DNA of 64,000 nt from DATLFA01 sp035525225 (lineage in GTDB: Bacteria > Actinomycetota > Acidimicrobiia > Acidimicrobiales > WLNW01), in contig DATLFA010000088.1 in the NCBI GenBank assembly GCA_035525225.1, positions 159,330-223,329 of the forward strand, written 5' to 3'. Under the pieces are notes generated by a model, which searched no databases, had not been told where the DNA came from, and saw nothing but the letters and a program-made list of their open reading frames with translations. Both the position numbers and the translations under genes were made by a program. The stretch's first letter is position 1; each line of letters begins with the position of its first letter. Below, one piece after another: positions 35,632 to 43,586 of the stretch.

Positions 35632-37886
35632 CAGCTGCTCGCGTTGATCGCGCGCCAGACCCGTTCGGCGGTGAACGGCATGTCGAGATGGCGGACACCG
35701 AGATGCGACAGCGCGTCGACGACCGCGTTTTGCACCGCGGGTGTCGAGCCGATGGTACCCGACTCGCCGATGCCCTTGGCCCCGAGGGGGTTGCGCGGTG
35801 TCGGCGTCTCCATCGGATGACGTTCGAACGAGGGCAGTTCTGCCGCGGAGATCATGCCGTAGTCCGCGAGGTTGGAGGTGAGCGGGTTGCCGAGCTCGTC
35901 GAAGCGCACCTCTTCGAGTAGCGCCTGCGCGATGCCCTGCGCGAGACCGCCGTGTACTTGGCCGTCGGCGAGCAACGGATTGACGATGACGCCGCAGTCG
36001 TCGACGGCGACGAGACGCTGCACGGTGACGTGGCCGGTGTCGCGATCGACTTCGACCACGGCGAGATGCGCGCCGAAGGGGAACGTCGCCCCACCCGGCT
36101 TGAAGTCGAACTCTTCGCTCAGCGGTTCGTCTTGCGCGCTGGCGATCTCGGCCCAACCGACGGTCTTTGCCGGCGTGCCGACCACGTGGAAGCGGCCGTT
36201 GTCGAGATCGAGCACCACGTCGTCGACGTTGGCCTCCAACTGGTCGGCAGCCAACTTGCGGGCGTTCTCGACCAGCAGATCGGTCGCACCGGCCACCGCC
36301 GACCCACCGACCTGCAACGAACGCGACCCACCGGTGCCACCACCGCGCGGGATCTCGTCGGTGTCGCTCTGGCGGTACTCCATGCGCTCGATCGGGATGC
36401 CCGTGCGCTCGCTGGCCAACATCACGAACGCGGTGCCCAGGCCTTGCCCGTGCGACGAGACGCCCGCGCGGACGATGGCCCCGCCGTCGTTGTTCACTTC
36501 GATGCTGGCCCATTCGCCGCTGCCCATGGGGTTGGTGACTTCGACGTAGGACGCCATGCCGATGCCGAGCAACTTGCGATCGCCGTCGCGGCGACGCTGT
36601 TGTTGCTCCGCGCGCAGATCGTCGTATCCGGCCGCGTCGAGCACGCGATCGAGCGCCAGCGCGTATTCGCCGCTGTCGTACGCGGCGCCGGTGGGCGTCG
36701 TGAGAGGGAACGCGGTGGGCGCGATCACGTTGCGGCGACGAAGCTCTCCCGGATCCATACCGATCTCTGCGGCGTAGACGTCGACCATGCGCTCGATCGC
36801 GGCGGTCGCCTCGGGGCGCCCCGCACCGCGGTAGGCACCGACCGGCGTGGTGTTGGTGAGCACCGTGACGGCTTCGGTGGCGACCTTGTCGATCGCGTAC
36901 GTGCCCGACGCCATCAACTTGGTGAAGGTGGGCAGCAGCGCCGCCAGCGATGGATAGCCACCGCTCTCCTGGATCACCTTGATCGAGTACGCGAGGAAGC
37001 GGCCGTCACGGGTACCGCCGAGCTTTGCGTATTGGGTCTGCGCGCGGCCCTGCGCCATGGCCGTCATGTTCTCGGTGCGAGTCTCGAACCAGCGCACCGG
37101 TCGCCCGTGTTTGCACGACAACCAACCGACGAGCAACTCCTCGGGCGACGTGCCGCCTTTCGCGCCGAACGATCCACCGACATCAGGGGTGATGATGCGA
37201 ACCTGCGATGTGTCGAGGCCGTTGAGACGGGCAATGCCTCCCTGCGCATTGAACACACCTTGGCCGGCGGCCCACTGCGTGAGGCGCGTGCCGTCCCACA
37301 CTGCGGCGGCGACGCGCGGTTCCATCGGGGCCGGCGCCAGCCGGTTGCTGATGATGCGGGCCTCGACCACGACCTCGCAACCGGCGAACAGATCGTCGTC
37401 GCCCGTGCGGGGAATCTCGCAGACGATGTTGGTGCCCACGTCGGGGAACAGCAGCATCTCGTTCTCGAGCGCGATTTCCGGATCGACCACCACCGGCAGC
37501 GGGTCGTAGTCGATCGCCACCAGCTCGGCGGCGTCGGCGCCGGCCTGGCGCGTCTCGGCGAGGATCGCGACGATGGGCTCACCGACGAAGCGCACGGTTT
37601 CGTGGGCCAGCATCGGCCGCAGCATCGCCTGATTCATGAACGGCATCATCGGCGGCGACGGCGGCAGGCCCAGATCGGGGAACGTGTAGACAGCGACCAC
37701 TCCGTCGGCCGATCGCGCACTTTCGATGTCGATCGAGCGCAGGCGGGCGTGGGCCATCGTCGATCGCACATAGGTGACGTACAACGCGCCCTCGAGCGCA
37801 AGGTCGTTGATGTAACTACCGCCGGCCGTGAGCATCTTCGGGTCTTCGATCCGCTTGACCCGAGTGCCGAGAATGCTTCCGCTCAT
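35631..37886 (-). CDS. Xanthine dehydrogenase/CoxL family molybdopterin-binding subunit
   Basis: A 751-residue molybdenum hydroxylase large subunit. The N-terminal domain (ILGTRVKRIEDPKMLTAGGS, VRFVGEPIVAILAE), Mo-cofactor loop DVGGSFGAKGGTSPE, the active-site loop VGAYRGAGRPEATAA and the C-terminal catalytic Glu segment GAKGIGESGTIGSTPA are all intact. AYRGAGR rather than AYRCSFR places it in the form II/uncharacterised group, not true CO dehydrogenase. GAGGGGA precedes the ATG. The FAD and 2Fe-2S subunits that normally accompany it are not in the window. A broken paralogue lies at 14926-16885. Confidence 0.9.
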   Translation of the reverse strand: MSGSILGTRVKRIEDPKMLTAGGSYINDLALEGALYVTYVRSTMAHARLRSIDIESARSADGVVAVYTFPDLGLPPSPPMMPFMNQAMLRPMLAHETVRFVGEPIVAILAETRQAGADAAELVAIDYDPLPVVVDPEIALENEMLLFPDVGTNIVCEIPRTGDDDLFAGCEVVVEARIISNRLAPAPMEPRVAAAVWDGTRLTQWAAGQGVFNAQGGIARLNGLDTSQVRIITPDVGGSFGAKGGTSPEELLVGWLSCKHGRPVRWFETRTENMTAMAQGRAQTQYAKLGGTRDGRFLAYSIKVIQESGGYPSLAALLPTFTKLMASGTYAIDKVATEAVTVLTNTTPVGAYRGAGRPEATAAIERMVDVYAAEIGMDPGELRRRNVIAPTAFPLTTPTGAAYDSGEYALALDRVLDAAGYDDLRAEQQQRRRDGDRKLLGIGMASYVEVTNPMGSGEWASIEVNNDGGAIVRAGVSSHGQGLGTAFVMLASERTGIPIERMEYRQSDTDEIPRGGGTGGSRSLQVGGSAVAGATDLLVENARKLAADQLEANVDDVVLDLDNGRFHVVGTPAKTVGWAEIASAQDEPLSEEFDFKPGGATFPFGAHLAVVEVDRDTGHVTVQRLVAVDDCGVIVNPLLADGQVHGGLAQGIAQALLEEVRFDELGNPLTSNLADYGMISAAELPSFERHPMETPTPRNPLGAKGIGESGTIGSTPAVQNAVVDALSHLGVRHLDMPFTAERVWRAINASS

Positions 37887-37959
37887 CGTGTCCCCTCGTT
37901 GCGCCCGCTGCCATCTTCATGCCGGACGCTCGAGCCTGCCAAATGCACGCGCGCGGTGC

Positions 37960-39402
37960 TCAGGCGATCCCTGCGACGAGGGGCCAGGGCCGTGCCTTCT
38001 CGATGAACGCCGCGGTCTGGAGCAACAGATCATCGCGTCCCCACGACGCCACGAATTGTGCACCGATCGGGAGGCCATCATCGGTTTGCGCCGCCGGAAC
38101 GCTGATCGCCGGCTGTCCCGACACGTTCCACATGCCCATGAGCCAGCCGAGCTCACGTCGCATGTTCGCCATATCTTGCGCGGTCGGGTCGAACGGCAGC
38201 GAGCCGATTTTCACCGGTGGTTGCGTCACCGTCGGGGTCAGCAGCAGATCGAAGTCGTCCCACCACGCGTGGAGGCGGCGCCCCCAGCCGTGAAGCCACT
38301 CGCGTGCGGCCACGTACTGCGTGCCGGTCACCGATCGTCCGTTGCTCACACTCATACGATTGCGCGGCTCGATCTCGTCCAGCGTGATCTCGCGGCCCAG
38401 CCGGGACGACCATGTGTCGAGCTCGGCGGCGACGCAGACCGATACCACCGTCCCTTGCTGCGCGACCGCGTCGAACTCGTCGAGCGCGACAGGGGCGGCG
38501 TCGATGACGTCGTGCCCGTGCGCCGCGAGAAGATCGGCGACCTGTCGAATGGCGCGAGCCACTTGTGGGTGCGCGTCGATGCCGTCGTTGGCGCCGCGTA
38601 GGCGGACGCCTATGCGAAGTCGCGGCAACGCGCCGTCGAGAGCAGCGGCCAGAGAAGCGGTGAGCGGCGTGGTGTACGGATCCCCGGTGGCGCTGCCGCA
38701 CACCGCGTCGAGTACCGCGGCGCTGTCGCGCACGGTGCGAGTGAGAAAACCGTCGCTCGACAGACCGGCCCAGTGCTCCGCGGCATCGGGCCCGTTCGAG
38801 ATACGACCGCGGGTCGGCTTGAGCCCCACCAAACCACAGAACGCCGCGGGCGTGCGCACCGAGCCACCGCCGTCGGCGCCGTGACCTATCGCGACCATGC
38901 CGGCCGCGACCGCGGCGCCCGACCCACCGCTCGAGCCTCCGGCGCTGTGGTCGGTTGCCCACGGGTTGCGCGTCGGCCCGTATGCCGCGGGCTCGGTCGT
39001 TCCGTGCGTACACAGCTCGGGCACATTGGTGCGCCCGACGATCACGAAACCGGCAGCGACGAGCCGATCGGTGAGCCAGCTGTTCGCGGGCGCTCGGTAG
39101 CCGGCGTCCTTGGCTGCCTGCAAACCCTCGTGCAGTGGTTCGCCGGCGATGGGGCACGTCGAATCCTTCACGACGATCGGCACGCCGCGGAACGGGGCCG
39201 TGCTGGCTTCGACACGGCTGGCTTCGACGTGGCTTGCTTCGTGACGGCGCGCCTCTTGTCGCGCCTGCTCGAAGCGCTCGTGGATCACCGCGTTGATCGT
39301 CGGGTTCACCGCTTCGATGCGGGCGATCGCCTCGTCGACCAGTTCGAGCGGCGAACATTCGCCGCGCCGAACAATGGCTGCCTGTGTCAGTGCATCGTTC
39401 AT
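37960..39402 (-). CDS. Amidase (amidase signature family)
   Basis: A 480-residue amidase. The Ser-cisSer-Lys triad is visible: Lys in GVPIVVKDSTCP, the signature GGSSGGSGAAVAAGM, and GADGGGSVRTPAAFCGLVGLKP. A short internal repeat (EASHVEASRVEAS) just before the catalytic Lys strand comes from three 15-bp DNA units and enlarges a surface loop. The ATG overlaps the stop of the P450 gene by 4 bp. It hydrolyses an amide of unknown structure. Confidence 0.9.
   Translation of the reverse strand: MNDALTQAAIVRRGECSPLELVDEAIARIEAVNPTINAVIHERFEQARQEARRHEASHVEASRVEASTAPFRGVPIVVKDSTCPIAGEPLHEGLQAAKDAGYRAPANSWLTDRLVAAGFVIVGRTNVPELCTHGTTEPAAYGPTRNPWATDHSAGGSSGGSGAAVAAGMVAIGHGADGGGSVRTPAAFCGLVGLKPTRGRISNGPDAAEHWAGLSSDGFLTRTVRDSAAVLDAVCGSATGDPYTTPLTASLAAALDGALPRLRIGVRLRGANDGIDAHPQVARAIRQVADLLAAHGHDVIDAAPVALDEFDAVAQQGTVVSVCVAAELDTWSSRLGREITLDEIEPRNRMSVSNGRSVTGTQYVAAREWLHGWGRRLHAWWDDFDLLLTPTVTQPPVKIGSLPFDPTAQDMANMRRELGWLMGMWNVSGQPAISVPAAQTDDGLPIGAQFVASWGRDDLLLQTAAFIEKARPWPLVAGIA
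39203..39247. repeat. Three degenerate 15-bp units inside the amidase gene
   Basis: CTGGCTTCGACACGG, CTGGCTTCGACGTGG and CTTGCTTCGTGACGG follow one another, encoding EAS-containing pentapeptides on the minus strand in frame. Confidence 0.7.
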
Positions 39403-40607
39403 GACGGATCCCCCAGCCGGACCGGCAACTTCTCGAATCGACGTACCCGCAGGAAGGGAACCCAGCGCGGCGAGTCGGTCAATACCTCGAGGTCGGGATA
39501 GCGCGTGATGATGACATCGAGCACCTCCTGCATCTCGACACGCGCGATCGCGTTGCCGAGGCAGAAGTGCGATCCACGCCCGAATGTCAGGTGTGGCGGG
39601 GTTATTCCGCTCTGAGGGCCGCTCGGGCCCGGAGTCTTGGTAAATCGCTCGGCCTCGAACCGGTCGGGGTCGCCGTAGGCCGATGCATCGCGGTTGGCCG
39701 ACATCACCGACAGCGCCACGCTGGTGCCGGCCGCGACCGGGACGCCGCACAATTCGAAGTCCTCGCCGGCCGTGCGGCGCAATTCACCCGACGGCGGCTC
39801 GTAGCGCAGGATCTCCTCGATCAGTGCCGGGGTCACCGTGCGCACGTGATGCGTCCAGAGCAGCCACAGGCCGATCGACAGCGCGCTGCGAGAGGTGTCG
39901 AGCGCGCCCAACATCAGATTCACCACGAGTGCGACCAACTCGTCGTAGCTGAGCCGGTCGCCGCCTTCTTCGGCCGCGATGAGGGTGCTCATCAACGATT
40001 CGTCGGGTACACGGCGTTTTTGCTCGATCATGGCGACCACGTAGTCGCCGAGCGCGGACATCGCGTGTTCGGCGCCTGCACGGTTCTCGTCGGGAATCGA
40101 ATCGGAGAACATCAACCCGATGTCCGCGACCCATTGATGGAACGAGTGGTGATCGTCGCGGGGTACGCCCATCATGTCGCAGACGATGGTGAGAGGAAGC
40201 GATTCGGTGACTTCGTCGATCAAATCGATCGAATCCCGCCCCTCGAACGCCTGGAGGTGCTCGACGGTGAGCGCCCGCATGCGCTCGCGCGTGCCGTTGG
40301 CCGCGCGCGGTGTGAAAGCCCGGCTGGCCAGGCCGCGCAAGCGCGTATGGACAGGCGGGTTGGTGTTGAGCATCGCCAGCTTCCACCAGTCGTAGAGCGG
40401 CCCGCTCGTGATGCCGTGCCGGGTGATGAGCACGTCATAGTCGTTGATGAAGCGAGGGTCCTTGAGCGCCGCGTCGACATCGCTATAGCGCAAAAGAATC
40501 GGTGTGCCGAACGCATCGAAGGCGAGCGGGCCGCGCTCACGTGCGTCGCGGAGAAATGGGTGCGGATCACGCGAGAACGCGAGATCCGTGGTGTCAACCA
40601 CGAGCAT
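39399..40607 (-). CDS. Cytochrome P450 carrying a repeat-derived insertion
   Basis: A 402-residue bacterial P450. The haem-binding loop LTFGRGSHFCLGNAIAR has the ligand Cys349; ExxR is in EEILRYEPP; the I-helix reads LMLGALDTSRSA with the Asp-Thr pair. Immediately upstream of the haem loop, residues about 325-336 (TPGPSGPQSGIT) are encoded by an antisense copy of the dispersed repeat and are not typical of P450s. The ATG lies 6 nt after TAATGT, indicating a leaderless promoter that also serves the overlapping amidase gene. Electron-transfer partners are not nearby. Confidence 0.9.
   Translation of the reverse strand: MLVVDTTDLAFSRDPHPFLRDARERGPLAFDAFGTPILLRYSDVDAALKDPRFINDYDVLITRHGITSGPLYDWWKLAMLNTNPPVHTRLRGLASRAFTPRAANGTRERMRALTVEHLQAFEGRDSIDLIDEVTESLPLTIVCDMMGVPRDDHHSFHQWVADIGLMFSDSIPDENRAGAEHAMSALGDYVVAMIEQKRRVPDESLMSTLIAAEEGGDRLSYDELVALVVNLMLGALDTSRSALSIGLWLLWTHHVRTVTPALIEEILRYEPPSGELRRTAGEDFELCGVPVAAGTSVALSVMSANRDASAYGDPDRFEAERFTKTPGPSGPQSGITPPHLTFGRGSHFCLGNAIARVEMQEVLDVIITRYPDLEVLTDSPRWVPFLRVRRFEKLPVRLGDPS
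39605..39632. repeat. Dispersed repeat inside a P450 gene
   Basis: TTCCGCTCTGAGGG followed by CCGCTCGGGCCCGG lies in frame within the minus-strand P450 gene, just before its haem-binding loop. A single copy. Confidence 0.85.
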
Positions 40608-40613
40608 GTGGCG

Positions 40614-40619
40614 ACATTA
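40614..40619 (-). promoter_or_regulatory. Putative -10 box of a leaderless transcript
   Basis: On the minus strand TAATGT, then CGCCAC, then the P450 ATG. Spacing is 6 nt and there is no Shine-Dalgarno sequence. Confidence 0.45.
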
Positions 40620-40671
40620 CTGACATCCGCGCGATGAGGCCTCGGCCGAAGAGCCGACCAGCACGGCCCCA

Positions 40672-41643
40672 TTATGCGACGAAGGCGAGCACCTGGGCGA
40701 GATCGGGTGGGGGATGGAACTCGACGCTGTCGTCGGCCTCGTCGAAGATGGTCGGAACCCAGCGCAGTTCGCCGTCGCGCCACCAGTACACGTGCGCGCT
40801 CACCGAGCGCGGGCCTTCGAGATGCAAGAGCCGGGCGTTGAGCACCAGGGGCTCGACGGCGTTCATGACGTCGGCGTCGCGTATGACATGCACGAGCAGC
40901 GTGCTGCGGCGGGGCATGGCGACCAGCGCGCCGAAGGGTTCGACCGGTCCGACGAGGTCTTCGAGCCAGCGCACCCGGCTCGCGGTGTAGAAGTGTTCGC
41001 CGTGGACGACGGTCATCGGGCCACCGGCGATCTCGATGGTGGCGACGTCGATCGGCTCGGGGTGCCGGCGCGTGTTCGCCCATGCGCGCGTCCAGATCTC
41101 GTCCTCTGTCATGTCCCAGTCGACCAGGTCGGTCGGTGCCAGTGACCGCACCGACGAAGGTAGGTCGGCGACCACCGTCGCGATGACGCTCTCGGCGTAG
41201 GGCGTGTGCAAGGTGGCGATATCGGTCGGTAGGTAATCGTCGGGCACGAGCAGTACCCGCAAGGCGGGAAGCACCTCGTGCTTGTCCGTCGGCATCTCGT
41301 CGATGCGGGGGATGCGCGCAATGTGATGGGCGACGATCGGTGCCCATTCGAAATCGTCGGCGCGGCGGCATTGCTGTGCGAGGTTGACGAGGCCGAGGGT
41401 GATCTGCAGGTCGGGGAGCGTCACTTCGCCGGGGGCGCTGAACTCGACCGCGTAGCCATGCACCTGCAGTTCACGGCGCACCAGGTCGTTGAAGGTGTCC
41501 CACTCGCCCTGGTCGAAGAACCGGAATGACGTGGGCACGGGGCCGAATCGGCTCGTGTCCCTCGCGAGTCGCTTCGACCGTCGCATGTGCCTCTCCACGA
41601 TCTGGCCGGGCGTCCTGCCGATACGCCAGAAGTGGGTAGCCAT
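40672..41643 (-). CDS. Hypothetical protein
   Basis: A 323-residue soluble protein (or 304 if the ATG at 41586, MRRSKRLARDTSRFG, is used). No catalytic motif is recognised. Alternating hydrophobic strands, GGPMTVVHGEHFYTASRVRW and FGALVAMPRRSTLLVHVI, faintly resemble YtpQ/DUF1444-like proteins, but this is weak. It lies between the P450 gene and an epoxide-hydrolase-like gene on the same strand with short gaps, so it may be cotranscribed with the upstream hydrolase. Confidence 0.6.
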   Translation of the reverse strand: MATHFWRIGRTPGQIVERHMRRSKRLARDTSRFGPVPTSFRFFDQGEWDTFNDLVRRELQVHGYAVEFSAPGEVTLPDLQITLGLVNLAQQCRRADDFEWAPIVAHHIARIPRIDEMPTDKHEVLPALRVLLVPDDYLPTDIATLHTPYAESVIATVVADLPSSVRSLAPTDLVDWDMTEDEIWTRAWANTRRHPEPIDVATIEIAGGPMTVVHGEHFYTASRVRWLEDLVGPVEPFGALVAMPRRSTLLVHVIRDADVMNAVEPLVLNARLLHLEGPRSVSAHVYWWRDGELRWVPTIFDEADDSVEFHPPPDLAQVLAFVA

Positions 41644-41674
41644 CGGCTATTGGATGGAGGGTTTGAGGGGCCGA

Positions 41675-42829
41675 TCAGCTCAAATCGCGGAAGAACTCAC
41701 GAATCTCGTGGGCCAGCGCGGCAGGGTTCTCGAGACCGGGGAAGTGCCCCCCGTCGTCGATCACCGTCCAACGGCGGATGTCGTAGTGCGGTTCGGCCAG
41801 TTCGCGGGGTGCGCGGTTCATCTCTTTGAACGCGGCCATGCCGAAAGGCACCTCGACCCGGGGCGGCTGCGGAATGAGGTTCATGGCCGAGAACGTCTCG
41901 TAGTACATCCGCATCGACGAGCCGATGGTGCGGGTCACCCAGTAGATCATGATCGTGGTGATCAGCTCATCGGGCGTGTAGCGACGAGCCAGCGATCGCC
42001 GGCCGTGCTCGTCTTCGATATCGCTCCAGCGCCACCATTTCTCGAGGATCCACGCGGCCAGCCCGACGGGTGAATCGGTCAGTGCGAACGACGCCGTCTG
42101 CGGTTTCGTCCGTTGCAGGTGGACGTATCCCCACTCGCGGTCTCGGTACGCGAGCACCTGATCCCACCACGCCCGTTGCTCGGGTGTGAGCGATGCGACG
42201 TCGACGGGAGGCGCCAGCATGTTGACGTGGATGCCGGTCAGCTTCTCGGGGTGCCGGGCGCCGAGCGCGGTCGTCACTGCGGATCCCCAGTCGCCGCCGT
42301 GGGAGCCGAACCGGTCATAGCCCAACTCGGCCATCACCTCGACCCAGAGATCGGCCACTTGGTTGGCGCCGAACCCGCGGGCCGTCGGCGCGCTCGACCA
42401 CCCGTAGCCGGGCAGTGACGGCATCACCACGTCGAAGGCGGCGTGCGCGTCTGCACCGTGCGCGGCCGGATCGGTCAGTGGACCGACGAGGCGGTGCAGT
42501 TCGTAGAACGTGCTCGGCCACCCGTGGGTGAGCACCAGGGCAGTGTTTCTAGCGCCTTCGGCGCCGATGGCCCGGGCGTGGATGCAGTGCACGTCCATGC
42601 CGTCGACGGTGACGATGAACTGCGGCAGAAGGTTGAGCTCGCCCTCGATGCGGCGCCAGTCGTAGCGCTGACGCCAGTGATCGACGAGCGCGCGCAGTTC
42701 GTCGATGTCGGTGCCGTAGTCCCACTCCGTGCCCGGCAGCGTCTGGGGCCAGATCGTGGCGTCGAGCCGGCGGTCGAGATCATCGAGGACCGCCTGCGGG
42801 ACCTCGATGCGAAATGGCCGCACGCTCAT
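41675..42829 (-). CDS. Epoxide hydrolase (alpha/beta hydrolase with EPHN domain)
   Basis: A 384-residue protein. The N-terminal EPHN segment (RPFRIEVPQAVLDDLDRRL) is followed by an alpha/beta hydrolase core with the oxyanion motif LTHGWPSTFYELHRL, the nucleophile elbow FGSHGGDWGSAVT (Asp) and the catalytic His in DDGGHFPGLENP. This is the microsomal/juvenile-hormone epoxide hydrolase-like type and would open an epoxide to a diol. Its ATG overlaps the stop of the upstream EthD-like gene. P450 and epoxide hydrolase in one neighbourhood suggest oxidative catabolism. Confidence 0.9.
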   Translation of the reverse strand: MSVRPFRIEVPQAVLDDLDRRLDATIWPQTLPGTEWDYGTDIDELRALVDHWRQRYDWRRIEGELNLLPQFIVTVDGMDVHCIHARAIGAEGARNTALVLTHGWPSTFYELHRLVGPLTDPAAHGADAHAAFDVVMPSLPGYGWSSAPTARGFGANQVADLWVEVMAELGYDRFGSHGGDWGSAVTTALGARHPEKLTGIHVNMLAPPVDVASLTPEQRAWWDQVLAYRDREWGYVHLQRTKPQTASFALTDSPVGLAAWILEKWWRWSDIEDEHGRRSLARRYTPDELITTIMIYWVTRTIGSSMRMYYETFSAMNLIPQPPRVEVPFGMAAFKEMNRAPRELAEPHYDIRRWTVIDDGGHFPGLENPAALAHEIREFFRDLS

Positions 42830-43542
42830 AGGTCGCTCTTGTCGAGGCCGGCACCCCCGTAGCGGCCGGACCCGGTCAACATCACGGTCATGGCACCGGT
42901 GTGGCACCGGTGCTTGCGCCCCGCCGCGGTCAGCTTGGCCAGCGACACTGCGGACTTGTCGACTGCCTCTTGGATCGAGTCGAGGTAGGTGTCGTACAGG
43001 GTGATGTGGTGCGCTCCGTAGGTGTTACGGGGTACCCGCTCCCACCGTGACATCGCGCTGAACGCGCCAGATTCGAGCATGTCGGGCACATGCTCGCGGT
43101 CGTACCACTCGTCCCACTCGGGTTCGATCTGGGGGTCGTTGCACAGTACGTACGTCAGGATGTGGCCCTTGAGGTTCGGCGATGGTTCGGTCTTGTCGCG
43201 GTGCGCGCCGTGGGCGGTGAAGACGTGCGCGTCGATCACCGAATGGTTGGGGTGGATGCGCCCGTCCTTGCGGAGGCGAAGATCACGGGCGACCAGGCGT
43301 TCGACTTGCGCGAGCACGTCGGCTTGATCGAATTCGTAGATCGTGACGTAGCCGAAACCGATGCCGGGCATGCCTGGTTGAGGCTTTTGGGTGAGCTCCC
43401 AGCGAGTCACCACCCACGGCGCGTCGGAGCCGCGCAACAGATCGGGCAGGTGGGTGTCGTCGTACCAGACGGCCCAGTCGGCTTCGGCTGCGGGCACATT
43501 GCATTTCACGTACGAGATGAGTAGGCCTGTCGTGCGTCCCAC
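42826..43542 (-). CDS. Tandem ferredoxin-fold (EthD/Dabb-like) protein
   Basis: A 238-residue protein made of two similar halves: WAVWYDDTHLPDLL and later WDEWYDREHVPDMLES, each followed by a Trp-Glu strand (TRWELTQ, SRWERVP) and a YVTIYEF/HITLYDT strand. This is a tandem alpha+beta-barrel arrangement that in other proteins acts as small cyclase, monooxygenase or stress-related module. No catalytic assignment. GTG at 43542 is supported by GGAGGGG. Coupled to the epoxide hydrolase. Confidence 0.7.
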   Translation of the reverse strand: MGRTTGLLISYVKCNVPAAEADWAVWYDDTHLPDLLRGSDAPWVVTRWELTQKPQPGMPGIGFGYVTIYEFDQADVLAQVERLVARDLRLRKDGRIHPNHSVIDAHVFTAHGAHRDKTEPSPNLKGHILTYVLCNDPQIEPEWDEWYDREHVPDMLESGAFSAMSRWERVPRNTYGAHHITLYDTYLDSIQEAVDKSAVSLAKLTAAGRKHRCHTGAMTVMLTGSGRYGGAGLDKSDL

Positions 43543-43586
43543 AGCCCCTCCGAAGGTCACCGGATGTTGCGAGAACGTAGCAGTCT

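Noticed and set aside
35952..38006. 684-residue plus-strand ORF
   Set aside because: Antisense shadow of the molybdenum hydroxylase gene without any domain features.
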